Shown: piece after piece, positions 18,601 through 28,690 of the stretch
Layout of the letters: every line of letters begins with the position of its first letter
How positions within the stretch are numbered: the stretch's first letter is position 1
From: CAZACQ01 sp964483725
GTDB taxonomy: Bacteria; Patescibacteriota; Gracilibacteria; Absconditabacterales; Absconditicoccaceae
Direction of reading: 5' to 3'
Assembly: GCA_964483725.1 (NCBI GenBank)
Contig: CAZACQ010000010.1
Location: 1-34,930 of the forward strand
DNA: 34,930 nucleotides
The notes under the pieces: model-generated
What the model was told of the DNA's origin: nothing
The model's input: the letters and a program-made list of their open reading frames with translations, nothing else
The model's database searches: none
Program-made: the position numbers and the translations under genes

Positions 18601-21600
18601 TAAATTTGATTTTAGGCCTATGGATGTACCTCTTTTGGATATCCCTGATATACCAAGACCTCCAAGAGTATCTGCAGATATTCATTTACCTGAGTTGCCT
18701 CAACTACCTGAATTACCAGAATTACCAGAAATTCCTTCTTTTCTACCTACTGTAGAAATAGATTTACCAATGCTTCCACCTGCTCCAAAGGTACCTGATA
18801 TATTGCCTCAGATTGAGACTGTAGTTGATATAGCTGAATTTATATGAGAATTATTATGTATAATAAAATGATGAGTTTGAATGGTAGCAGAATGGAATGT
18901 TAAGACTAGAATTGAACAGTTAACTCAAAGAACTAGTAGAGTTTGAGGTTTTGATGATATGCAAATAACTTTTCCTGACCCACCACTAAAAGGTTTGGAT
19001 ATAAGAGTTGATAGTCATATTCAGCTACAGTTTGAATTTGATCATATATATGAGTTAGCTAATTCACTTGCAGATAGTATAAATGAATCAACTAATGTTA
19101 TATCAGAAAGAGTTGAAAGTTCTACTATTCAATTTGACTGAGTTGATGACTTTTGAAGTTATGACTATGATGTCTGAGCTTTTAATTTCTGAACTTGAGA
19201 TTCTATAGAATGAGTTGCAAGTGTTGAAGAAGATAATTATTGAAATGAAGATAATCTTTTTGCTTTTGATGAATCTGAGTATGATTGAAGTATTAAATAT
19301 GAAGATGCATTTGCATCATTAAGATCTTGACTTATGTATTTTTATGAAATGTGAATAGATTCTACTAGAGCATCTCAAGCAAGAGATGTAGTGGCTATGT
19401 TAGATAAAGATCCAGAAGTTGAAGTTAATTACGATTGAATTAGACAAATACAAGATGATTTTGATGATATTTTGGAAGATGAAATAAAATATAATAATGA
19501 AATTATTAATAAAGTTGAAGATTGGGATTCTTTTGTTGAATCACTAGAATCTGATGTGTTGGCTTCTTCTAATAATGAAAATAACTTTAGCTTATGAACA
19601 AACTTATTTGATTGAGATCAAGAAATTGTAGATAAGATATCTAGTCAGTCACATCCAGAATTACAATATCTTGATATGAATATGGAAATAGTTTCTTGAA
19701 TGCAAGAAGCTTTAAGTAGAAATACTCCAGAAGATATTAATATGGATAGAGCTAGTTATGAGCAATCTAGTAAGCATTTAAATGAACTATCAGAAACTAT
19801 TCAGGAAGTTAGACCTCATTTTGCAGATGATGAAGAAGATTTATCTTTTGGTCCTCCAGATGCTTGATGAGACTCTTGATGAGCAAGTATCGAGTGATCA
19901 ATGGCAGATCAAGTTGATCCTTCTCAGTATGTTAATTGATTTTTTGTAAAATGAGATGACGATAGGTATCATAATGTTGTTAATTGGGAAGATAAGTGAG
20001 ATGATATATTTAACGACTGAACTTATAAATTTGCTGATATTAATTCTAATAATGATGATGATATTATACTTTGGGATGATAGTAATGTATATATAAAATA
20101 TGCCAATCAAGAACAATATCATGATGAATGATCTCCTAATTATAATTCTGATTTGTATGAAACAGAGAGCTTTGAATCTCCAGAAAATTTAATATCAGAT
20201 GCTAATGAAGATTGATTTGTATCCGTTGATTGATACTTATATAAATTATGGTCAGATGATAGAGCAGTTAATGACTTCCAAAGATCATGACAAAGTTTTT
20301 CAAGTATTAGTTATTCATGGGATACAAATACAAATGCTGATGGTTATTTAATAAGACTTAGTAAGAGAGTAGATTTATATCATGAAAGATATAATTTTAA
20401 CTGAACTTTTGATAACAAATATGTACTAGTAATGTCAAACAACCTTGATATAAATAATGCAAGAATTGATGATAATTTTGAACTTGATTGATGAACTGTA
20501 AATCAATATATTAATGAGTGAAAAATTATTGATATTCATGATATAGATATAAACTCAGATAATGTAAGTATAAGTCTATCTAATATCGATAAAGATTGGC
20601 ATTACTGAGAAATTATTCCTTTGTCTGCAGAATGAGCTCCAGATAGTTTCTTGTATACCAAATCTTGACCATGGTCAAATCAAGAAGTTGCTTGAATACA
20701 AGATCGGTCAAAAAGTCTTTCTCCAAACTTAAACTCATCAATGACTAGAGTTTCAACTGATGAAACTGTATCTCAGTGACAAAGGCTAGATTGATTTATA
20801 AATACAGAATATGATATTGTATTTGACTGGGATGACCCTTGAGAGATTACTGGAATGAGTATATCAAAATGATGAGATTCCTATAATTCTACTAGTTCTT
20901 GAGATTGAGAGTATTTCTGAGAAGAAGTTGTTTTTGATGAAGAAAATGATAGAATAATTATTTCTTGATTTAATATTGATCATGAAGAAGAGTTAAATTA
21001 TCAGCTCTCTGCCAGAGATCATGTATGAAATGTATCTAATCAAGATGTTGTTGTAAGAATTTGAATTCCAGATGTATCAGTAGATTGAGTTTCTTCCGAT
21101 TGAGTTTGATCTTCAGCTATTTGATCATTATCTGATAGTATTGATGATTGAAGTATTAAATTTGAAGTAAATAGAAATTGAACTTGGGAAGTTCTTACTT
21201 GAGTTTATCCAGATATTCCAGTAAGTAGATTTGGTATTATGGAAGATTGAATGTCATTTGAATGAAGAATATTTGAAATATCAAATCAAATAGGAATATA
21301 TCATAATGATAATAGAATATGAAGTATAAATAGAGATAATTGATATTTGAATATACTAGAAGAATATGAAGATAATTATGATATTAATGTGAGTTTTAGA
21401 GATAATTTACCAAAGCTATTTATAAATACTGATTCAGAAACAATATTTGAAATATATTTTCAAAAAGAATCTTTTGATTCAATAGATATAAACCTTTGAA
21501 ATTATGAAAATAAAGAAGTAGATTGAAATCAATATTGTTTATATAGTGTTGATGATGATAGATGTGTAATACATTATAATGATGAATGAACACTTGTAGC

Positions 21601-21733
21601 TTCAGAATATTTTAAAGATGAAATCTCTGCAAGTTATGATTTTGATGAAAATTCTGGACAAATAATTTATAATGTTTATAATTGAAGTAATGAAAATATT
21701 GCAACATTTTATTTAAATCCAAAATCATTTTAA
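9698..21733 (+). CDS. Giant exported multidomain surface protein (4011 residues)
   Basis: A single open frame of 4012 codons under UGA=Gly. Residues about 12-35 form a hydrophobic export signal or anchor. Residues 45-160 form an alpha/beta-looking domain (DIVAVLVDSDIY, SKALIIPVNSD, VGTVLIGDVPYPVV) recalling Rossmann- or caspase-like folds. About 980-1105 is a Ser/Gly linker. About 1135-1590 holds Ig-like segments (PFQLNAYDQFDNPI, VYGRDIWGNRID). About 1911-2048 is FG-GAP/VCBS-type (FDFDNSGREDLLVAYSNG, AGDANGNGYGDIIVHTNN, VQDMNDDGTLDIV). About 2311-2355 is an acidic coiled coil; 2388-2530 is Cys-containing. About 2915-3045 has a CAEC..C..C cluster then a Leu-Pro-rich stretch. About 3431-3471 is another FG-GAP-like unit; Ig-like segments close the protein. 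Probably anchored or released at the cell surface for adhesion or as part of the envelope apparatus. Function is inferred. Confidence 0.9.
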
Positions 21734-21754
21734 TAAATCAAATAATAAACAAAA

Positions 21755-22582
21755 ATGAAAATAAAAACTTTAAAGTATATATTATTTAATATTGTATTGT
21801 TATTAAACTTGATTTTTGTTGCAAATGTATTTTGAGCATGACAAATTAAATATGATTGCTCAATTGCTACAAAAGATAAGTCAGAATTTTTAGATGATGT
21901 TTCTAATTCAGATTTTGAACTTATAGATGAGGATGTTTTGGATTTGGCTTATGATCATTTGGAATCATATTGTTGTGAAAAATGATTTGTATCTTGATCT
22001 GCATGCTCTGCTAGTTTACCTCCCGAATATCCAGAAAGTCCGTATTATTATGATCATGTAATAGATATATGATTTAGAAAATTAGATTGAAATGAAGATT
22101 TATTGTATTCTAGAATAGATATGGATGAAGATGCTCTTTCTTGGAGAGAAGAGGTGAGGGAATTTTCAACAGAAGAAGATGTAAATATACCACAGCAAAT
22201 AAGAAATAAATTTGATGAATATTGGGATGTATGATGATTTGATTGACTTCATGGTAAACTTCAAAGAGTATGTATAGAATCCAAGGCAGTTCAAGAATCT
22301 ATTTTTAGCATTTTAAGTGATGATGTTAGTGTAGATGACCTTCATTCAAGTTGTTTATCAATGGTTGATGAAAGAGTACAAAGAGAGATAGCTTATCTTA
22401 GATGAGTTTTGTCACAAAGGTGAAACCATTTACTTGAAACTAATTTAAATACTTATTTGGACAAGTATTTTGCTAGAAATAGGGCTATTGATATGTTGGA
22501 AAAATTTGTATATTTTGAATGACTTCTAATGCAGGTAACTAAAAAGGTAAATGAATGAACTCCTCAATGTTCTCCATGATAG
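21755..22582 (+). CDS. Exported Cys-containing hypothetical protein
   Basis: A 275-residue protein starting MKIKTLKYILFNIVLLLNLI, a clear signal peptide (basic start, hydrophobic core, likely cleavage near VFGAG). The mature part has several cysteines (YDCS, YCCEKG, SACS, RVCIES, SSCLS, PQCSPG), consistent with disulfides outside the cytoplasm, and a mainly helical second half with VDERVQREIAYLRGVLSQRG. It starts 22 bases after the giant gene, so it belongs to the same operon. The final codons are TGA TAG, which read Gly then stop. I do not recognise the family. Its place between the giant protein and other exported proteins suggests a partner of the same envelope structure. Confidence 0.85.
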
Positions 22583-22607
22583 TTATAATTTAAATTAAAA
22601 AATAAAA

Positions 22608-24011
22608 ATGAAAAAAATATTATTATTGCTAATAGTATTGTATATATATCTTTTCTCATCAAATAGTTTTGCTGATGCTTGTTTTACTACTCCAAATCAA
22701 GTTAATGAATATATGCAAACTGTTAATGATGTAGTAAATAGTATCCCTAGATCAAGCTATGAAGATGAAAATGTCTGATGAGATGCTATTACTAGATTTT
22801 GACAATGAGCATCTGAAGTAACTTGACAAATTGTTCAGTGAACATATGTTGGTGCTGTAATAATGAGTAAAATTACCAAGCAAGCAGTTCCTGGTTGAGA
22901 TTTTTTTGCTAATATGAATATTATATCTAATTCAGAAGCTGCAATTAGAGATTGGAATCAACTTATTAACCTGGAAAGGCATATATCTGATGTAGCTTTG
23001 CAAGCATGATATGCTTGAGTGCTTAATAACACAGTCGATCAAGGAACTCTTGAATCTATCAGATCTAGTATTGAATGATTAGATATTGTTGATTCTGTTT
23101 CCTGATTTGGTGATGCTCCTACTTACTGAGATTTAGTGCTTTTTCTATGGAATTTTCATGCATTTTATAAAGAAGTATATTTAAATGCAGTTTGACATCC
23201 AATTGATCGTGATTTGGAAGCTGCTGCTAATGATTTTTTTGCTGGAAATAGGCTTAGAGTTAGTTCTGTAAATAGATGAGCTATAGATGAAATTAATCAA
23301 GAATATGAAAATGCTACAGGTGCAGGTAATGTTTGTGAAGACTCTTACTCTGACCAATTTATGGAAAATATAGAATCAATAACATTAAATGCAATGAATG
23401 TATGAGGAGATTCTATACAAAGATTTTCTGATTCGTATGCATTATTAAAAGAAGTTCTTAATGATGTAAGTCCATCTTGAGAAACAAGTCAAGAGTATGA
23501 TGAAAGAAAACAAGAATTATTAAGAAGACATTATTGAACTGAACTTGCTGATGAACTTAGTTCTTATGAATGAGCTTGGTGAGTATGAATGATGAGAGAC
23601 TCTCTAAAGGAAAATGTTGTATCACCTATGAGGGATCTATCATATAGGATTGAGGAAGTATCCTCAACTTGAGAGAGAAATCAAGAAATAGATAGGAAAG
23701 AAGATACTAGATCAGTTACTAGGTCACAATCAGACTCAGCATCCCAAGATTCTTTTAGAAGAGATATGAAACAAACATTTGATAGTGTTTTGGATATGCA
23801 ATGAGAATCTTTTGCTGATTCAACTTTGGAAGATCCTAGAGGTATTACCATGTTATTCCCTGAGCTTAGTAAAAAAGTATACTCATCATATAATACAGTT
23901 GGAGAAATGTGAGAAGCTGATACTATTATTTATAATCTTTGAAATGCTTGTGAATATCAGTGTACTAATCATTGAGATCCTTCAAGTGATTGTTGGTATG
24001 ATAATTTATAA
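22608..24011 (+). CDS. Exported hypothetical protein with Cys-rich C-terminus
   Basis: A 467-residue protein with a textbook signal peptide (MKKILLLLIVLYIYLFSSNSFA, likely cleaved after SFA). The mature protein starts DACFTTPNQVNEYMQTVNDVV. It is largely helical with long charged stretches; about residues 340-390 are rich in Arg, Glu, Ser and Gln (ERNQEIDRKEDTRSVTRSQ). The C-terminus has a cysteine cluster (NACEYQCTNHGDPSSDCWYD). No membrane segment beyond the signal is evident, though residues about 65-95 (VGAVIMSKITKQAVPGG) are mildly hydrophobic. It lies 25 bases after the previous gene in the same operon. Function not recognised; an extracytoplasmic component of the apparatus is inferred from context. 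Confidence 0.85.
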
Positions 24012-24027
24012 ATAAAAATTTAATAAT

Positions 24028-25266
24028 ATGTTTTTTATAAAAAAATATAAAATTTCTAATAGATATGTGATATGATTAGCATTTGCTACTTTTATTGTTA
24101 GTTTTTGATTTGTATATTTCCAAAATATATTAAATACTAATAGTAGTGAAGCTATTGCAAGTGACTCATGATCAGATATAAAAAAATGAGAATATATAGC
24201 AGTACTTTCTCAAAAATTATTGGAATCAAAACCTTCTTCCAGAAGAAGTATGATTTCATCTTATTGTAATACTGTTTTTTCTGATGATTTGGCAGATTGA
24301 TTTCAACATTCAAGCTTTCATTACTCTCCAGCAAAATCTATATTTTTACATTCAATTTGTCATCCCTTAGAAGATTCAGAATGATTTGATTTTGATGAAA
24401 GTGAATTTGATGATAATCTTTTGGACTATATTAATGATTGATATCAACAACAATTAATAGACCCACAAACTTGATGTGATTATACAACTGATATGAATGA
24501 TTGTAAATTTTCATATATGTTGCCAACAATTTTCGGAACTATTATGAATGAATATTCAAATATTAAATTAGCTTCAATATATTGACTTTCTAATACCGAT
24601 ATAGAGGAATCAATAGAAGAATTTTCTAATACATTTTTTGGTAAGCCAGAAGATATTTGATGTGACTGAAAAACATATTTACATGCTCAAGATGTAGAAG
24701 ATAATAATAAAAGGCATTGTCAGCATCCTCATACATATGTTTATTTAGCTTGATATTTACAAGAAATACAACAATTACTTCAAAATGCAATAGTTTTAAA
24801 TTGAAATGAAATCTTAGATCAAGATATTTCAAGTGATCAGTGTGTTATGAATTCAGACACAGATATAATAGCTTGTTCAATAAAAAATAATGATTATCAT
24901 TGGGAGAATTTTAAAAATTTACTTTTGAATGAGACTATGTTTTATAATTTATTTATAACTTACTTCATATCTAATTCTAATAATATGGAGCTTACTTGAT
25001 TCTCAGCTACATCAAGTGCAAATACAGTGCTTAGAGAAATGTCAGCAGAAGTTGAAGCATTACAAAAAGAAGTTCATAGATCACAAGAAGCAGTTGATTT
25101 GAGTTGGGATAGTCTGATAAATACTTATTCAACATTCCCTGTTCATATATGACTTATGGCTTATAGAGAAGATGTTATAAACTTTAGAGATAATTTTGCA
25201 AAGGTATATACCCCTGTACAGCAAATGTACTATAGGTTTAGGAATGTTCAAGATACTAGAAGGTAG
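24028..25266 (+). CDS. Membrane-anchored, Cys-containing hypothetical protein
   Basis: A 412-residue protein with a short basic start and one hydrophobic segment at residues about 13-33 (VIGLAFATFIVSFGFVYF), more like an uncleaved anchor than a signal peptide. The outside part has paired cysteines (SSYC, SICHPL, GCDYTTDMNDCKF, GCDGK, HCQHPH, DQCVM, ACSIK). The last 80 residues are helical (LREMSAEVEALQKEVHRSQ) and end with PVHIGLMAYREDVINFRDNF and YTPVQQMYYRFRNVQ. From memory, similar C-termini (a helix with H.G...Y.ED...FRD and LRNVQ) recur in proteins next to CPR VirB6-like genes, but I could not check. It follows the previous gene by 16 bases. Function unknown. Confidence 0.85.
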
Positions 25267-25289
25267 ATTTAAAAAATTAAAATATAAAA

Positions 25290-27326
25290 ATGAAAAATAT
25301 AATAGTTTTTATTCTAATCATATTTGTATCTAGCTTGTCTAGTATTGTTTTTTGATTTTCATTTCAAGAATCATTACAAGAAGAGACACAATGATATGAT
25401 AAGGCAGATATGTTTGAGGATTATTCTGACACATCATTTGCTGGTAATATATATACTAGCTCATATGATATGGTGAAATGAATGGAAATGCAAACCAAAA
25501 AGGATTCCTTTGAATATACTGTAGATTATATGAATACATACTATGATTCTTGTTCTGTATCTGAGGATGATTTATATAATATATACTCTATTTCAAACCC
25601 TGCTGCAGTTTATATTCAATCTTGATTAGATTGAAGATATCAATTGGATATAGAAAGAGAAGATTTTATTGATTCTTGTATAAATGTAGTTTCTTGTGTT
25701 AGTGATCAAGATATGTCTTATTTAGAAGATAATTATACTCCTGATACTAGAGATTTATGTATTGATACTATAGCATGAGTTATGTCAAATGCTGAAAAAA
25801 GTATGCTTTCATTAGAATGATTAGAACTTCAAAATTTTTGATGAGATAGATTTATGAATGGAAGTTTAGATGATAGTCCTTATGATTTGTTGGTAGATAT
25901 AAAAAATATTTGAGATGCATTGTTTGAGGATAATGAAGAACCTGAAGAAGTTTTCTTTTATGAAATATGATGATGAAATTGATGATCAACTTGATCTGGT
26001 TGACCTAGTTCTTCAACTACTTGAGCTAGTTCTTGAGCTTGATGAACTAGTTGATGATGAACTAGTTGATGATGATCTACTTGAGAAACTTCAACTTGAT
26101 CTTGAGAAGATAATTGATGAACTTGAGAAGAAAATTGATGAACTTGAGAAAATTGAGCTATCTGAGAAGAAAATTGAGGGACTGAAACTTGATCTTGAGA
26201 AAATTGAGATACTTGAGAAGAAAGTTGAGGGACTGAAGCTTGATCTTGAGAAGATAATTGATGAGCTCCTTCAACATCAGAATCAAGTTCAAGTCCTATT
26301 AATAATTTTATTTGTGATGAAACATGAGAGTTGCTTACTGAAGAAGAAATGAATGAATCACAAAATGAAAATCTTGAGTCTATAGCATCTTCAATAAATG
26401 AATGAAATCAATCAATGGCATCTGCATTACCACAATTAGTATGAACTGATTGAATAGATTGAGATGATTGAGCAAGCTGAACTAGTTGATGAACAACATC
26501 TTCAGGCATGCCAACAAGTTTTGATCCAGATGATATGGATTCTTCTATGGATACTTTTGCTGATAATGTGTTTTGAGATAGTGCTGATAATGTTGAATTC
26601 GATGAATTTATAGCTACTGCAGGATGAATGTCATTTACTGAATGTTCTGCATCTTGAGATACAGATAGTATATTTTGGATTAGAGTTTGTATGATATTTA
26701 CTGAAACTACTTGAGTAGTTGATCAAAAAGTAATTAATGCTACAGAAGAAGCAATAGATGAAATAAATAATGTACTATTGAAATTGAAAAGATCTTGAGC
26801 AATTATGAAGCACAAGAAAACAGATGAAATGTGGGAAATATGACTACAAGATATAGACTTTTGAGAAATATTCTCTTTTGATCTTGTGCTTAGAACAAAA
26901 CCGATTTTTCCTTGATATTGATCATATAAAGATGAAGTTAGGATAGCAATGTTTGAAGAAAATAATAGGTCTATGGAAGAAAGTATTTTGTGAATGCATT
27001 CAAGTCAAGATTTAGAAGCTGAAAAAAATAAATATCTAGTGAGAGCAAACCCAGCTAGAATGAATGCAACAAGTTCACCGTCATGAAGTGTGTCAAATAG
27101 ACAAACAAATATTGACTATGCAAATTTAAGAGCTGATTCATTAACTATAGATTATGAAGATATACCTGATAATATGTCTGATTCAGATAGATATAAATCT
27201 ATGGATATATTTCATTGATTTCTTGAATTTAATATGTCTTATTGGGAACAGAAAAATTCTACTTTATGATCTATAGAAGATATATCAAGATGATTTAAAG
27301 AAAGAGTTGTTACATGAGGTTGATAA
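25290..27326 (+). CDS. Exported protein with Gly-rich repeat linker
   Basis: A 678-residue protein with a signal peptide (MKNIIVFILIIFVSSLSSIV...). Residues about 30-226 form a Cys-containing domain. Residues 227-325 are a Gly/Glu/Ser/Thr low-complexity linker of repeated units (TSGGG, GEDNGGTGE, GSGEENGG) where about 38 of 41 glycines are TGA. A second domain (about 340-678) has FICDETGELLTEEE, SFTECSASG, WIRVCMIFTETTG, then helical, charged segments ending LEFNMSYWEQKNSTLGSIED. It is the last gene of the operon that starts with the giant protein, and a terminator follows directly. The linker would hold two folded parts apart, as in surface or pilus-tip proteins. Family not recognised. Confidence 0.87.
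25968..26264. repeat. Low-complexity TGA-rich repeats encoding a Gly linker
   Basis: Imperfect direct repeats with cores such as AGTTGATGATGAACT and GAGAAGATAATTGATGAACT. In frame with the gene they encode Gly-rich units. In the +1 frame the same DNA reads as a Leu/Asp/Glu/Lys pattern that looks like a coiled coil but is not the gene. Such repeats can expand and contract. Confidence 0.8.
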
Positions 27327-27353
27327 AAATAGCAAGACTTTTCTTGTTATTTT
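27326..27353 (+). terminator. Rho-independent terminator of the giant-protein operon
   Basis: AAAATAGCAAGA (27326-27337) pairs with TCTTGTTATTTT (27342-27353) around a four-base loop, with one G:U pair; more T follow. It starts at the last base of the preceding stop codon. Confidence 0.85.
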
Positions 27354-27401
27354 TTTTATAATATTTATATTAGTAAAAATTTATTAAATTATACTACATT
27401 T

Positions 27402-28625
27402 ATGTTGCTTATTTGAGATATTCATATAACTTGAACATATTTAAATAAAACTATAAATTCAATAAAAAGTTTTATTGATAATAATCCAACAGAAGACAAT
27501 ATTGTTTTTTTAGGTGATTATGTTTATCATTTTAGTTATGATAGAAAATCATTGCTTGCATTATTTGAACTTTTTGTAGAACTTTTTGAGTCTTGAAAAA
27601 ATGTTTATGTATTGGCTGGTAATCATGACTGGATAAGTGATAAGTTTGTATTTTTAGAATGACAAAAAAGTTTTGATATTATTAATGGTAAATTTAAAAA
27701 TAAATTAAACTTTATAACTAAGCCTGAACTTGTTAATGTTGAGTGAAGAGATGTTTTGTTTTTCCCTTATACATATGAATCAAGCCAAAATATACAAAAG
27801 TATCAAAATCCTAAATGAAAAATAGAACTAACTATAAACTCATTACTTGATTCTGAGAATAAGTATGAAAAAGTTTCAGCTAGGATAAATAATGATTTAT
27901 ATGAATATTTATCTGAGAACCCAGAGCTTTTGGTGATTCATCACTATTATATAGCAGATACAGTTTTTACATGACAAAAAAGTAGATTTTCTTATAAGGA
28001 TATAGCTATAATTCCTGATTTTCTTAGTGAATTTCCAAAGTCACATTATATATCATGACACTTACACCAGTGATTTGTATATAAAAATTATTTTTGTACT
28101 TGAAGTATATGGAATACATCTTTCTTGGAGCAAAATCAATTTAAATTCTTATATAAATATGATCCCAAAGAAAATATCATTAACTCATATAATATAAATA
28201 TAAATCCATATCTTTTTTGGGACTCTAATGATTTTATAAATGAAGATTCAATTAGAGATTTTATAACTCAGGTTTATAATAACAATTTAGATAACTTTAA
28301 ATCTTGAGATTTTAAATTTGAGGATAATTGACTTCAAGAATTGATATTTAAAGATATAGTTTTAACAATTTTTTCAGATAATATTGAATATGATAATATT
28401 TATGATATAATTGATGAAAGTTTATATAATAAACTTAAAGAACTAAAAATAAAAAAACAAAAGCTTAATATTAATAGTGTAGTTAATATGGCTGAGGAAT
28501 TACAAAAAGATTTAGAAACAAGTGTTAGTTGATGGAGAGATTTATTGAAATCATATATAGAGCAAAAATATAAGTCTGATTCTGGTAGATATGAACAAAA
28601 ACTAAAAGATTTAAAAATATTATAA
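27402..28625 (+). CDS. Calcineurin-like metallophosphoesterase
   Basis: A 407-residue cytoplasmic protein. Residues 1-240 carry all five metal-site motifs of the superfamily in order: GDIH (5-8), GDYV (38-41), GNHD (73-76), a His pair HHYY (180-181) and GHLH (219-222). These bind two metal ions and hydrolyse phosphomonoesters or phosphodiesters. GDIH, GNHD and GHLH fit both Mre11/SbcD-type nucleases and general phosphoesterases. The last 165 residues are Asn/Asp/Lys-rich and helical and match nothing I know. No sbcC-like ATPase gene follows, so SbcD is unlikely to be the right name. It lies alone between a terminator and the promoter of the VirB6-like genes; its substrate cannot be told from sequence. 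Confidence 0.9.
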
Positions 28626-28628
28626 AAT

Positions 28629-28656
28629 TTGCAAAAACTGTATAATTTATTATAAT
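28629..28656 (+). promoter_or_regulatory. Putative promoter of the VirB6-like operon
   Basis: TTGCAA (28629-28634) and TATAAT (28651-28656) with a 16-base spacing, about 35 bases before the start at 28691. Another TATAAT at 28641-28646 overlaps this region, so the exact -10 box is uncertain. Confidence 0.6.
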
Positions 28657-28690
28657 ATAGTATAGATTATTATTTAAATAAAAACAAAAA

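Noticed and set aside
25915..26352. 145-residue standard-code frame rich in Leu, Asp, Glu and Lys resembling a coiled coil
   Set aside because: It is the +1 frame of the Gly-rich repeat of the exported protein at 25290-27326. The pattern arises because TTGATGA-type repeats read as Leu-Asp-Glu when shifted.
27402..28625. SbcD/Mre11 nuclease
   Set aside because: The metal motifs are generic for the superfamily and no SbcC/Rad50-like gene is adjacent; the C-terminal third is unlike SbcD.
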